Source: JAYSRU01 sp043720875 (GTDB lineage: Bacteria; Bacteroidota; Bacteroidia; Flavobacteriales_D; Crocinitomicaceae). Taken from it: a stretch of 64,000 bases of DNA. The position numbers and the translations under genes are program-made. The notes below the pieces were generated by a model. It did not search any database. It saw only the letters and a list, made by a program, of their open reading frames with translations, and had not been told where the DNA came from. Below are positions 56,016 through 64,000 of the stretch, piece after piece (the first letter of the stretch is position 1; the number at the start of each line of letters is the position of its first letter). Where the stretch lies: NCBI GenBank assembly GCA_043720875.1, contig JAYSRU010000196.1:1-64000 (forward strand), written 5' to 3'.

Positions 56016-58139
56016 ATGAAAATTACGCTTAGAAAATTAATTTTAACCGTGTATATTGCATTTAGTAGTATTACATTGTTTGCAGTTGAAGGAATGTTGT
56101 TGCCTTCGTTTATCGCTGCATTTGCTGACGACATGAAGGCCAAAGGAATGAGAATGTCTGCAACTGACATTTATGACATTAACCATGCTAGTATTAAAGA
56201 TGCCATCATTCATTTTGATGGAGGTTGCACCGCTGAAATAGTTTCTAAACGAGGTTTAATTCTAACCAACCATCATTGTGGATTTGATGAGATACAAAAA
56301 CATTCGAGTCTAAAAAATGACTATCTTAAATTTGGATTTTGGGCAAAAAATTTGAATGATGAATTAATTAATCCTGGTCTGACAGCTACTCGAATCGTGA
56401 GAATTGAAGATATGACTGGTGCGCTGAAAGCTTATAAAGGCGACCGTAATCAATTATTGGCGAATATGAAAACATTGTGTGCAGATGCAGTGCGAGGAAC
56501 ACATTTTGAAGCAGAAATTAAAGCATTCGATTTTGGTAATGCTTATTACATGATGGTAAAAGAAGTTTTTAAAGATGTGCGTTTGGTTGGAGCTCCACCT
56601 TCTTCTGTGGGTAAATTTGGTGGAGACACAGACAATTGGGTTTGGCCTCGTCATACTGGAGATTTTAGTGTATTCAGAATTTACGCAGGTAAAGATAATA
56701 AACCAGCCATGCCTTCAGCAGATAATGTTCCCTATACTCCATTGCATTCCTTGCCAATATCGATGCATAACCGAAAAGAAAAGGATTTCACATTAGTTTA
56801 TGGCTTCCCAGGTCAAACAGAACAACATACGGTATCCACACAATTGGATTATATCATAAGTACCTTGCGTCCAATGCAAATAAACATGCGTACAAAATCA
56901 TTAGACATTATCGGAAAGGCAATGCGTGAATCTGATGCAGTTAGAATACAATATGCAGCCAAACAATCTGGAATCGCAAATGCTTGGAAAAAATGGATTG
57001 GTCAACTCAACGGATTAAAACAAATTGACGGAGCTAAAGTGAAATTGGAATATGAAAAACGATACATTGCCGCGGCTAAAAATGATCAAAATTGGTTTCA
57101 ATATTCAATTGCTTTGAATGAGGCAAACGCGCTTTGCGCGAAAGCAAAAAATGCTGACTTCACCTACAATCTTGTGGTAGAATATGTTTTTAACGGTGCT
57201 GAATTCTTAAGAATTGCGAGTAGTTTAAACGATTTTATTTCGTTCATGGACACTGCAAAAAATAAAATACAAATAGCTGAAAAACTAAAACAACTTAACC
57301 TTGGTGCCGAAGGATTTTTTAAGGATTATTCTCCTAAAGTAGATCGCCTAATATTTGATGCGCTTACTCCAGCGTATAAAAATTATGCTGATGGAGCAAC
57401 AATGGCAGCACTAATTGCTCAAAATTCGCAAGACGTACTTTCAAAAAATATTTATGAAAAATCGATTCTTACGGATAAAAAAAGGTATTTAGCTTTCATT
57501 AATAGTTATAGTCCTAAGAAATACAAGAAGCTTAAGAAGGATCAAGGATATCAATTATTTAAACAAATAGTGGAACCATTTTATGCTAACGTATTGCCTT
57601 TGGTGCAACTCAATAGAGCTACACTTCAAAGCTATATGGCTGTTTTTCAAGAAGGAAAAACGGTGATGAATTTAGGAGATAAACTTTGGTCTGATGCGAA
57701 TTCAACTTTACGTATAAGTTATGGTCAATTGGAAGGATCTAAACCTTATGATGCAGTAGAATACACACCATTTACCTATGTTGAAGGAATAATGGAAAAA
57801 AATATTACTGGCGATCCAGATTTTGAGTTGTTACCAAGTTTAATGGAAGCTTACACAAAACAAGATTGGGGTCAATATGCTCAAGACGGGAGAATGTTGG
57901 TTTGTTTTACTGGAAGTAATCATACTACCGGTGGAAATAGTGGGTCTCCGGTTTTAAATGCGGATGGTTATTTAATGGGATTAAATTTTGACCGAAGCTG
58001 GGAGAGTACAATGAGTGATTTTATTTTCAATCCGAATCGTTGCCGAAATATCGTAGTGGATATTCATTATGTACTTTGGGTAATGGATAAATATGCGGGT
58101 GCGGGATATCTTGTGGAAGAAATGGATTTGAGGAGATAA
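56016..58139 (+). CDS. S46 family dipeptidyl-peptidase (DPP7-like)
   Basis: 707 residues. An N-terminal signal ends near residue 23. The trypsin-like triad: His87 in LTNHHCGF, an Asp in PRHTGDFSVF, and Ser642 in GGNSGSPV. S46 enzymes sit in the periplasm and remove N-terminal dipeptides. By alignment to DPP7/DPP11, the specificity residue 25 after the Ser is Ser here, not the Arg of acidic-specific DPP11, so DPP7-like specificity is favoured (inference). Single gene with its own promoter box and a strong terminator. Confidence 0.9.
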   Translation: MKITLRKLILTVYIAFSSITLFAVEGMLLPSFIAAFADDMKAKGMRMSATDIYDINHASIKDAIIHFDGGCTAEIVSKRGLILTNHHCGFDEIQKHSSLKNDYLKFGFWAKNLNDELINPGLTATRIVRIEDMTGALKAYKGDRNQLLANMKTLCADAVRGTHFEAEIKAFDFGNAYYMMVKEVFKDVRLVGAPPSSVGKFGGDTDNWVWPRHTGDFSVFRIYAGKDNKPAMPSADNVPYTPLHSLPISMHNRKEKDFTLVYGFPGQTEQHTVSTQLDYIISTLRPMQINMRTKSLDIIGKAMRESDAVRIQYAAKQSGIANAWKKWIGQLNGLKQIDGAKVKLEYEKRYIAAAKNDQNWFQYSIALNEANALCAKAKNADFTYNLVVEYVFNGAEFLRIASSLNDFISFMDTAKNKIQIAEKLKQLNLGAEGFFKDYSPKVDRLIFDALTPAYKNYADGATMAALIAQNSQDVLSKNIYEKSILTDKKRYLAFINSYSPKKYKKLKKDQGYQLFKQIVEPFYANVLPLVQLNRATLQSYMAVFQEGKTVMNLGDKLWSDANSTLRISYGQLEGSKPYDAVEYTPFTYVEGIMEKNITGDPDFELLPSLMEAYTKQDWGQYAQDGRMLVCFTGSNHTTGGNSGSPVLNADGYLMGLNFDRSWESTMSDFIFNPNRCRNIVVDIHYVLWVMDKYAGAGYLVEEMDLRR

Positions 58140-58161
58140 ACAGCTAGCAAAAAAATAGTAT

Positions 58162-58198
58162 AAAAAAAGCGTTCTTTTTAAGTTAGAACGCTTTTTTT
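58162..58198. terminator. Bidirectional terminator
   Basis: AAAAAAAGCGTTCT (58162..58175) and AGAACGCTTTTTTT (58185..58198) form a perfect 14-bp stem with a nine-base loop. It lies between convergent genes and has an A run on one side and a T run on the other, so it works in both directions. Confidence 0.85.
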
Positions 58199-58203
58199 AT
58201 GCC

Positions 58204-59073
58204 TTAATTTTCGAATAATTTCGTTTGCCAGTTTTCGGCTTCGGATGAACTAATTAATTGCATCTTTAATAAGTAATTAACCGTTTTTTCGAAGCTTGCT
58301 AAATCTTCTTTGTTTTCATAATTCCAATCTGTTTCAGAAAGCCATTGTTTTGCTTCACTTTCTTCTAAACTGTATCTCCAACTCAACTCTTCAGCTGTCG
58401 CTGCATTGTTTTTTACCGCAAATGCTTTTGAATTAACAATGCGACACATTTCATTCAATAAGGCCGAATGTTGTTCAATGATTTCGCTTCTTGCGGCAAT
58501 CACGAAACAAGGCCACGGCGTAACAACTTCTCCGATGTAACGGCATTTCTCTTGTTTTACATGTGGACGAGTAGTATATTTCTCCCACAAAAAAGCTTGA
58601 GCTTCGTTGTTTTTTAAACTCCATAATCCACCATAAATATCACCAACTACGTTAAACTTCAATTTGCTTGAATTCCATTGCTGTTGGTCGGCCATTACGT
58701 AGGCCATCAAATGAGAACCAGAACCTTCACGAGATATAGCAAATGTTTGATTTTCAAGGTCTTTTTCAGTTTGTATTTCCGAGTTGAATGGAACGTGTAT
58801 TCCCCAATGCAATGGGCTAACCACATATATTGTCAAAATTTTCGCATCAAGTCCTTGTAAAATGGATTTGGTAATACCTTCTGTTAATAATACAGCTATA
58901 TCAATCGAACCTGTTTCCAATCCACGAATCATTTGACCAGTGCCTCCAGTCATATCACTCCAATGTAAATCCAACCCAATGTTTTTAAAATCTCCTTGCT
59001 CAATGGCCAATCGCCAAGGCAAATTGAAATGTTCTGGTACACCACCAATTCTTAAACCTAATTTGTTGCTCAT
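58204..59073 (-). CDS. Periplasmic-binding-fold protein without signal peptide (NMT1/THI5-like)
   Basis: 289 residues. The PBP2-like fold of the NMT1/SsuA/THI5 group is seen in the opening GVPEHFNLPWRLAIEQGDF, the MTGGTGQMIRGLETGSIDIAVL block and TKSILQGLDAKIL. It starts directly with MSNKLGLRIGG: no signal peptide and no lipobox, so it should stay in the cytosol. I recall a cytosolic Ca3427-like group with this look. It overlaps the ABC exporter gene by four bases, so the pair is coupled. Substrate unknown. Confidence 0.75.
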   Translation of the reverse strand: MSNKLGLRIGGVPEHFNLPWRLAIEQGDFKNIGLDLHWSDMTGGTGQMIRGLETGSIDIAVLLTEGITKSILQGLDAKILTIYVVSPLHWGIHVPFNSEIQTEKDLENQTFAISREGSGSHLMAYVMADQQQWNSSKLKFNVVGDIYGGLWSLKNNEAQAFLWEKYTTRPHVKQEKCRYIGEVVTPWPCFVIAARSEIIEQHSALLNEMCRIVNSKAFAVKNNAATAEELSWRYSLEESEAKQWLSETDWNYENKEDLASFEKTVNYLLKMQLISSSEAENWQTKLFEN

Positions 59074-60827
59074 ACTTCTGTAAATTGTTTTTCGTGCAAA
59101 CGTTTATAAATACCATTTAAACTTATGAGTTCTGAATGTAAACCTTGTTCCTTTACTTGTCCTTTGTCCAAAACTATAATATTATCAGCGTTTTGTATGG
59201 TACTTAACCTATGCGCAATAACAATGGATGTTCGTCCTTTTGTGATTGCTATAACCGCTTTTTGTATCAGAACTTCAGATTCTGTATCGATGGAAGAGGT
59301 AGCCTCATCTAAGATTAGAAACTTTGGATTATAGACATATGCCCGAATAAATGATAATAATTGTCGTTGCCCAACAGACAGAACACCACCGCGTTCACCA
59401 ACATTATAGTCATAATCTCCAGGGAGTTTCATGATAAATTCATGTGCTCCAATCGCTTTAGCAGCAATTATAACATCCTCTTTAGTAATGTTTGGATCGC
59501 CCAATGTAATGTTGTTGTAAATAGTATCCGAAAACAAAAATACATCCTGTAATACTACTGCAATATTTTGTCGCAAGTAAGCTAAATCAATATCTTGGAT
59601 GCTAATGTTGCCGATTTTTATGTTCCCAGCCTGATAGTCGTAAAAACGACTTAATAAATTCACTAAGCTTGTTTTCCCTGCACCTGTAGACCCAACAAAA
59701 GCAATAGTTGTTCCTTTTGATATTTTGAGGTCAATAGAATTTAATACCTTTTGACCATCAATGTAGGAAAAATCTACTTTTTCGAAGGTAATGTCTTGGT
59801 CAAAATCTATTGCGGTAATTGTTCCGTTCTTTTGCACTTCGTTGTTTTCATCTAATACTTCGAAGATACGTTCAGCCCGAACTACTCCACGCTGTAAAAT
59901 ATTAAATTTATCTGCTAACATTCTGATCGGTCTGTATAGCGCGTTAATAAATAGTGTAAATGCCAAGATATTTGAAAAAATATTGTTTCCTACATTCTGA
60001 CCAGCTACTTCAAAAACACCCCATATTAAAACACACGAAATAGATAATGATGACAAAAGTTCTACAACCGGAAAAAAAATACTAAAAGCCCAAACAGCAT
60101 CGATATGAGCTTTACGGTGCCCCTTGTTGATCTCTTCGAAACTCGATTTTTCTTGCTTTTGACGATTGAAAAGTTGAACGACACTCATGCCGGTAATTCG
60201 TTCTTGCACAAAATTATTTAATGCATTAACCTGGGTTCTTTCTGCTTGAAACGACTTATTCATTGCTCTAGCAAAAATTCTAGTTGCAATGATTAATAAT
60301 GGAATTGGTATTAAGGCCAACAAGGTAAGTTTCCAATTCAAAAAGAACATATAAGCCAACATAACAAACAACGAAAATAGGTCACCGAAAATATCAATGA
60401 AACCAGCAGAGAAAACTTGTGATATTGCTTCCAAATCTTGTATCACCCGTGTTACCAATGAGCCTATTGGCGTTTTGTCAAAATAACTCATTTTGAAAGA
60501 AAGTATGTGTTTGAACACTTTGTTTCTTAAATCACGGATAATCGATTGAGCTAATAGGTTTGCTGTCCAAGATGAAAATATTTGTAAAATACTTTCAAGT
60601 AATAACATGCCAACAACTAATAAACTAAATTTGGCTAACATGGTTAAATTACTTGACTTCTCAATGTACTCAGATGTCATGTATCCAATGATAATGATTC
60701 GAGTAGGAACCAAAATTGCCAAGAATATTGTTATGGAAATTGCACCTACAAATAGCCATCTATACGGTTTGGAATACGGAAGTAATCGTTTGAGAATAGA
60801 AAAGCCGAAGCGCTTTGAAATAGACAT
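59070..60827 (-). CDS. ABC transporter, fused permease and ATPase (MsbA/MdlB-like)
   Basis: 585 residues. Six membrane segments (20-310) are followed by a nucleotide-binding domain: Walker A GSTGAGKTS, signature LSVGQRQLLSF (LSVGQ for LSGGQ), Walker B FLILDEATSSID and the His switch IVIAHRLST. It forms a half-transporter that works as a dimer, probably an exporter of lipids or drugs. An exact -7 box four bases from the start predicts a leaderless mRNA. Coupled to a signal-less binding protein. Confidence 0.9.
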   Translation of the reverse strand: MSISKRFGFSILKRLLPYSKPYRWLFVGAISITIFLAILVPTRIIIIGYMTSEYIEKSSNLTMLAKFSLLVVGMLLLESILQIFSSWTANLLAQSIIRDLRNKVFKHILSFKMSYFDKTPIGSLVTRVIQDLEAISQVFSAGFIDIFGDLFSLFVMLAYMFFLNWKLTLLALIPIPLLIIATRIFARAMNKSFQAERTQVNALNNFVQERITGMSVVQLFNRQKQEKSSFEEINKGHRKAHIDAVWAFSIFFPVVELLSSLSISCVLIWGVFEVAGQNVGNNIFSNILAFTLFINALYRPIRMLADKFNILQRGVVRAERIFEVLDENNEVQKNGTITAIDFDQDITFEKVDFSYIDGQKVLNSIDLKISKGTTIAFVGSTGAGKTSLVNLLSRFYDYQAGNIKIGNISIQDIDLAYLRQNIAVVLQDVFLFSDTIYNNITLGDPNITKEDVIIAAKAIGAHEFIMKLPGDYDYNVGERGGVLSVGQRQLLSFIRAYVYNPKFLILDEATSSIDTESEVLIQKAVIAITKGRTSIVIAHRLSTIQNADNIIVLDKGQVKEQGLHSELISLNGIYKRLHEKQFTEV

Positions 60828-60831
60828 GTTG

Positions 60832-60839
60832 CAAAGTTA
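60832..60839 (-). promoter_or_regulatory. -7 box of the ABC exporter operon
   Basis: The minus strand reads TAACTTTG, an exact TAnnTTTG match, four bases upstream of the start codon at 60827. No TTG at the usual spacing. Confidence 0.5.
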
Positions 60840-61021
60840 ATTATTAGACACTGATTTCCTATTGAATTCTAGAATAACATAAGTTTAGTCTTTCATGCGA
60901 TATTGAAAAGCGGGTGACTTGAAAAGTTCGAGAATGTTATTTTATTGATCTCATGAAAGTCTAAATTTGTAAAAAATCTTAATCAGTTTGTCGAGATTTA
61001 CAGCCTTGATTTTTTCTTTTG

Positions 61022-61058
61022 TCACTTTTCTTTTTGATCAAACAAAAAAGAAAAGTGA
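61022..61058. repeat. Perfect inverted repeat, possible dispersed intergenic repeat
   Basis: TCACTTTTCTTTTT (61022..61035) and AAAAAGAAAAGTGA (61045..61058) form a 14-bp stem with a nine-base loop, GATCAAACA. It lies about 180 bases before topA and 190 past the exporter start, between divergent genes, so it is not needed as a terminator. I recall similar hairpins in other Bacteroidota genomes; only one copy lies here. Confidence 0.6.
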
Positions 61059-61237
61059 AAATTTATGGCGAAGCGCATAGCATTATTGTTTTTATCCATT
61101 GCACTGATTTTCTTTCCAAATTCTATCGAACAAATAATTTTAATTAAGCCCATTTTAATTTTTTTCTAGCGTTCCAACTTTTTTTTGGGTTATTTTGCGC
61201 CTTCATTTCAAGATCGGTTCCTTAAAAAACTTTAATT

Positions 61238-63649
61238 ATGAGTAAAAATTTAGTAATAGTCGAGTCACCTGCAAAAGCAAAAACTATTGAGGGTTATCTT
61301 GGAAAAGATTTTACTGTAAGATCCAGTTATGGTCACGTGCGTGATTTAGCTTCTAAGGGAATTGCGATTGATATTAAAAATAATTTTCAACCAGAATATG
61401 AGGTTTCTGCTGATAAGAAAACATTGGTGGCTGAATTAAGAAAATTGGCGAAGGCTGCTGATACAATATGGTTAGCAACGGATGAGGATCGTGAAGGAGA
61501 AGCTATTTCTTGGCATTTATACGAAACATTAGATCTGAAGAAAAAGGATACAAAACGAATCACATTCAACGAAATCACAAAACCAGCAATTCTCAAGGCG
61601 ATTGAAAAACCTAGAGAAATTAATATGCCTTTGGTTGATGCACAACAAGCAAGAAGGATACTTGACCGTTTGGTAGGGTTTGAACTTTCTCCAGTATTAT
61701 GGAAAAAAGTAAAACCTTCCCTTTCTGCAGGTCGCGTGCAATCAGTAGCGGTTCGTCTAATTGTCGAAAGAGAAAAAGAAATTCTTAAACACGATTCCGA
61801 AGTATATTATAAAGTAACTGCAATCTTCCTTAAAGGAAAAGATAAAGTGAAAGCTGATATTTCAAAAAACTTTGGAACTTTAGACGAGGTGACAGAATTT
61901 ATTGAAAGTTGCAAAGGAACAGCATTTAAAGTATTGGATGTTACGGAAAAACCGGCAACTAGAACTCCCGCTGCCCCATTCTACACGTCAACATTGCAAC
62001 AAGAGGCAAGTTTAAAATTAGGTTTCTCGGTAACAAGAACGATGTCTGTAGCGCAGCGTTTATATGAAGCTGGAAAAATCACCTACATGCGTACCGATAG
62101 TACAAATTTATCGGAAACTGCAATGGAGGCGTCTAAAGTTGAAATCGAAAAGGCCTACGGTGCAAAATACTCGAAACCAACTAAATATGCTACGAAGTCA
62201 GCTGGGGCACAAGAAGCTCACGAAGCTATACGACCAACGGACTTTGGAATGCATTCTACAGATGGTGAAGCGGAAGAAGTAAAATTGTACGAACTTATTT
62301 GGAAAAGAGCAATTGCATCACAAATGAGTCACGCACAATTAGAAAGAACTGTTGTAAAAATTGGTGATTCAAAATTAAAAGAAGTTTTTACCGCTCGTGG
62401 TGAAGTAATTAAATTTGATGGGTTCTTAAAAGTTTATATCGAGTCAAATGTTGACGAAGACTACGACGATGAAGAGAAAGAAGGCACAGATGCAATGTTA
62501 CCAGCTATGTCAGTAAATGATGTGTTAGGGTATGATTTCATTCGAGCGACACAAAAATTTACGCGTTCATTACCAAGATATGTTGAAGCATCTCTCGTGA
62601 AGAAATTGGAAGAGTTAGGAATCGGAAGACCATCTACCTATGCACCAACAATTTCGACCATTCAAAAAAGAGGATACGTAGAAAAGAAAGAACGAGAAGG
62701 TACTATTCGTCAATACAATGTTTTGTCGTTGATTGCTGAAAAGGTCTCAATGGACAAGAAAGAAGAGACAACCGGGAAAGAAAAAAACAAACTTTCGCCA
62801 ACAGATATTGGAGTTGTAGTAAATGATTTTTTAGTAGAACATTTTGATCAAGTATTGAGTTATAATTTCACGCGTGAGGTAGAAGAACAATTTGATCAAA
62901 TTGCAAACGGTAAATTAGAATGGACCAAAATGTTGAGTTCTTTCTATGATCCATTTCATGATAGAGTAGAGGATACTTTAGAGAATTCTGAGCGTGCTAA
63001 TGGTGAACGTTATCTTGGCGATCATCCGGTTTCTGGAAAAAGAATTATCGTGCGTATCGGTAAGTTTGGGCCAATGGTTCAAATTGGAGAAACGGACCCA
63101 GAAGGTGAAAAACCACAATTTGCTTCATTACGTGGCAATCAAACGTTAGCCACCGTAACGCTAGAAGATGCGATTGATCTATTTAAGCTTCCGCGTGTTG
63201 TTGGTGAATACGAAGGCAAGCCATTGAAAGCTAATTTCGGGAGATTTGGACCTTATGTTCAATACGATAAAGAATTTGTAAGTATCAAAGGCGATGATGA
63301 TCCAATGACGATTACTGAAGAACGTGCAATTGAAATTTTATTAGAGAAGCGTGAAGCAGATATTAAGAAAATGTTGAAAGCTTTCCCCGAGCGTGCTGAT
63401 ATGCAAATTCTAGATGGTCGTTGGGGTCCGTATTTGAAAATTGGAAAAGAAAATTACAAGTTGCCAAAAGATTGTGCGATTGAATCATTAACAGTGGCGG
63501 AATGTATTACTATTTCTGAAAACCAAGCACCTAAGAAAAAACCGTTTGGTAAGAAAACAACTGCAACAGCAACTAAGACAGCGGTGGTAAAGAAACCGGC
63601 TGCAAAAAAACCTGCTGCAAAAAAGAAGCCTGTAGCAAAGAAGAAATAA
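61238..63649 (+). CDS. topA: DNA topoisomerase I
   Basis: 803 residues. The Toprim domain opens it (KNLVIVESPAKAKTIEGYLG, then TDEDREGEAISWH). The catalytic tyrosine is Tyr283 in ITYMRTDST, and SAGRVQSVAVRLIVERE precedes it. Instead of zinc fingers, TOPRIM-C-type repeats (IGKFGPMVQIG, FGRFGPYVQY, RWGPYLKIG) and a Lys/Ala-rich tail (about 770-803) end the chain, as in other Bacteroidota. It relaxes negative supercoils. A terminator lies just after. Confidence 0.95.
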   Translation: MSKNLVIVESPAKAKTIEGYLGKDFTVRSSYGHVRDLASKGIAIDIKNNFQPEYEVSADKKTLVAELRKLAKAADTIWLATDEDREGEAISWHLYETLDLKKKDTKRITFNEITKPAILKAIEKPREINMPLVDAQQARRILDRLVGFELSPVLWKKVKPSLSAGRVQSVAVRLIVEREKEILKHDSEVYYKVTAIFLKGKDKVKADISKNFGTLDEVTEFIESCKGTAFKVLDVTEKPATRTPAAPFYTSTLQQEASLKLGFSVTRTMSVAQRLYEAGKITYMRTDSTNLSETAMEASKVEIEKAYGAKYSKPTKYATKSAGAQEAHEAIRPTDFGMHSTDGEAEEVKLYELIWKRAIASQMSHAQLERTVVKIGDSKLKEVFTARGEVIKFDGFLKVYIESNVDEDYDDEEKEGTDAMLPAMSVNDVLGYDFIRATQKFTRSLPRYVEASLVKKLEELGIGRPSTYAPTISTIQKRGYVEKKEREGTIRQYNVLSLIAEKVSMDKKEETTGKEKNKLSPTDIGVVVNDFLVEHFDQVLSYNFTREVEEQFDQIANGKLEWTKMLSSFYDPFHDRVEDTLENSERANGERYLGDHPVSGKRIIVRIGKFGPMVQIGETDPEGEKPQFASLRGNQTLATVTLEDAIDLFKLPRVVGEYEGKPLKANFGRFGPYVQYDKEFVSIKGDDDPMTITEERAIEILLEKREADIKKMLKAFPERADMQILDGRWGPYLKIGKENYKLPKDCAIESLTVAECITISENQAPKKKPFGKKTTATATKTAVVKKPAAKKPAAKKKPVAKKK

Positions 63650-63669
63650 TAGTAAAAATAGTTGAAGTT

Positions 63670-63698
63670 AAGGCGATCATTAATTGATCGCCTTTTTT
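63670..63698 (+). terminator. Rho-independent terminator of topA
   Basis: AAGGCGATCA (63670..63679) and TGATCGCCTT (63685..63694) form a perfect 10-bp stem with a five-base loop and six T, about 20 bases after the topA stop. Confidence 0.85.
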
Positions 63699-63775
63699 GT
63701 TACTTGAATTGAGTTATTCACTGTCCGAGTTGTATATCATCTAATCCATCGTGTAAAACCGACATAAATACGCAA

Positions 63776-63783
63776 TACTTTTG
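63776..63783 (+). promoter_or_regulatory. -7 box of the gene at the window edge
   Basis: TACTTTTG, exact TAnnTTTG match, 18 bases before the start codon at 63802. No TTG at the usual spacing. Confidence 0.5.
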
Positions 63784-63801
63784 AGCAAAGTATAAATTTT
63801 C

Positions 63802-64000
63802 ATGAAAGATATATCCATTTTTTTTCAACCAATTGAGGAGACACAAGTACCAATAAAAGGACTTGGCACAACAATCTTATACCATAAAACAGATGATTTC
63901 CCGCAACTAGAAAAAGGGAGTGTCGCTTTGTTTTATGTGCCAGAGTACAGAAATAGCGGCTATCAAGTTGAAGAAAATGTTGAATATTTTAGAACTGAAT
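63802..64000 (+). CDS. Possible arginase/formimidoylglutamase family protein, N-terminus only
   Basis: 66 residues are visible before the window ends. The opening MKDISIFFQPIEE, then LYHKTDDFPQLEKGSVALFYVPEYRNSG, looks like the start of the Bacteroidota formimidoylglutamase/arginase proteins, where a strand (VALIGVPE) precedes the catalytic core. The metal-binding motifs lie beyond the window, so the call is tentative. A consensus -7 box stands upstream. Confidence 0.45.
   Translation, partial: MKDISIFFQPIEETQVPIKGLGTTILYHKTDDFPQLEKGSVALFYVPEYRNSGYQVEENVEYFRTE

Larger units (their letters stand above)
60828..61237. other. Intergenic region between the ABC exporter and topA
   Basis: 410 bases without a gene. 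It holds the -7 box of the exporter (60832..60839), a perfect inverted repeat at 61022..61058 and, upstream of topA, a TTATTTTG box that does not fit TAnnTTTG. No ORF of interest is visible. Confidence 0.5.

Noticed and set aside
58204..59073. THI5-type HMP-P synthase
   Set aside because: The fold is similar, but I could not identify the THI5 catalytic residues by eye, and no thiamine gene is near.

Overview
This window looks like the chromosome of a free-living member of the Bacteroidota, most likely Flavobacteriales. The DNA is AT-rich. Promoters match the Bacteroidota pattern TTG-N19-21-TAnnTTTG, and Shine-Dalgarno sites are mostly absent. Family-specific genes are present: gldB and gldC, SiaB- and SiaC-like proteins, an S46 dipeptidyl-peptidase, a Bacteroidota-type LptE, a fused branched-chain 2-oxoacid dehydrogenase E1, and SpoIIE and HisKA_2 signalling proteins. 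The closer guess of a Crocinitomicaceae/Fluviicola-like organism is inference. I saw no rRNA, tRNA, CRISPR array, prophage or insertion sequence.

Layout. 1-6.4 kb: the start of an IscA/HesB-type Fe-S carrier, a small lipoprotein, a ferritin-like/VIT metal transporter with a TauE permease and a DUF2231-like membrane protein, then tlyA-proC, a secreted YD-repeat protein and a TerC protein. 6.4-8.7 kb (minus): a DUF4328 membrane protein, an OmpA-like gene broken by one in-frame stop, and a secreted DUF6624-like protein. 8.7-11.8 kb (minus): pdhA-pdhC and a SanA-like protein. 11.9-18 kb (minus): a beta-oxidation cluster (fadB-like, fadA-like, acyl-CoA dehydrogenase) headed by a MarR regulator. 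18.3-31.6 kb: mixed housekeeping genes (DUF2461, DPP-IV, fused E1, a histidine kinase, tyrS, a 3-hydroxyanthranilate dioxygenase, pabB, tilS), ending with a candidate small RNA. 31.7-36.7 kb (minus): a SpoIIE phosphatase with a second HisKA_2 kinase, then upp, a membrane protein and yjjG. 36.9-44.8 kb (plus): miaB, a sigma-54 activator, lptE, a TPR-like protein, secG, groES-groEL, a Crp-type regulator and a ferredoxin. 44.9-49.7 kb (minus): a porin-like protein, nadE, an M48 metalloprotease and another beta-barrel. 49.8-55.9 kb: gldB-gldC, a ZIP transporter, a methyltransferase, siaB-siaC-coaE, a second DUF6624-like protein and a membrane protein. 56-64 kb: the S46 peptidase, an ABC exporter overlapping a signal-less periplasmic-binding-fold protein, topA, and the start of a possible arginase-family gene.

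The observations most worth checking are these. A near-palindrome, TATGCATGCCTA, occurs at the same spacing upstream of both fad transcription units next to the MarR gene. A compact candidate small RNA at 31.65-31.76 kb has its own -7 box, two hairpins and a terminator. An OmpA-like gene carries one in-frame stop while coding sense continues downstream. A Sia-type phosphorelay set (SiaB kinase, SiaC, a SpoIIE phosphatase elsewhere) has no diguanylate cyclase in view. Several -7 boxes sit 3-4 bases from a start codon, predicting leaderless mRNAs. Most of the window is ordinary housekeeping sequence; I did not find a clear new defence or mobile system.
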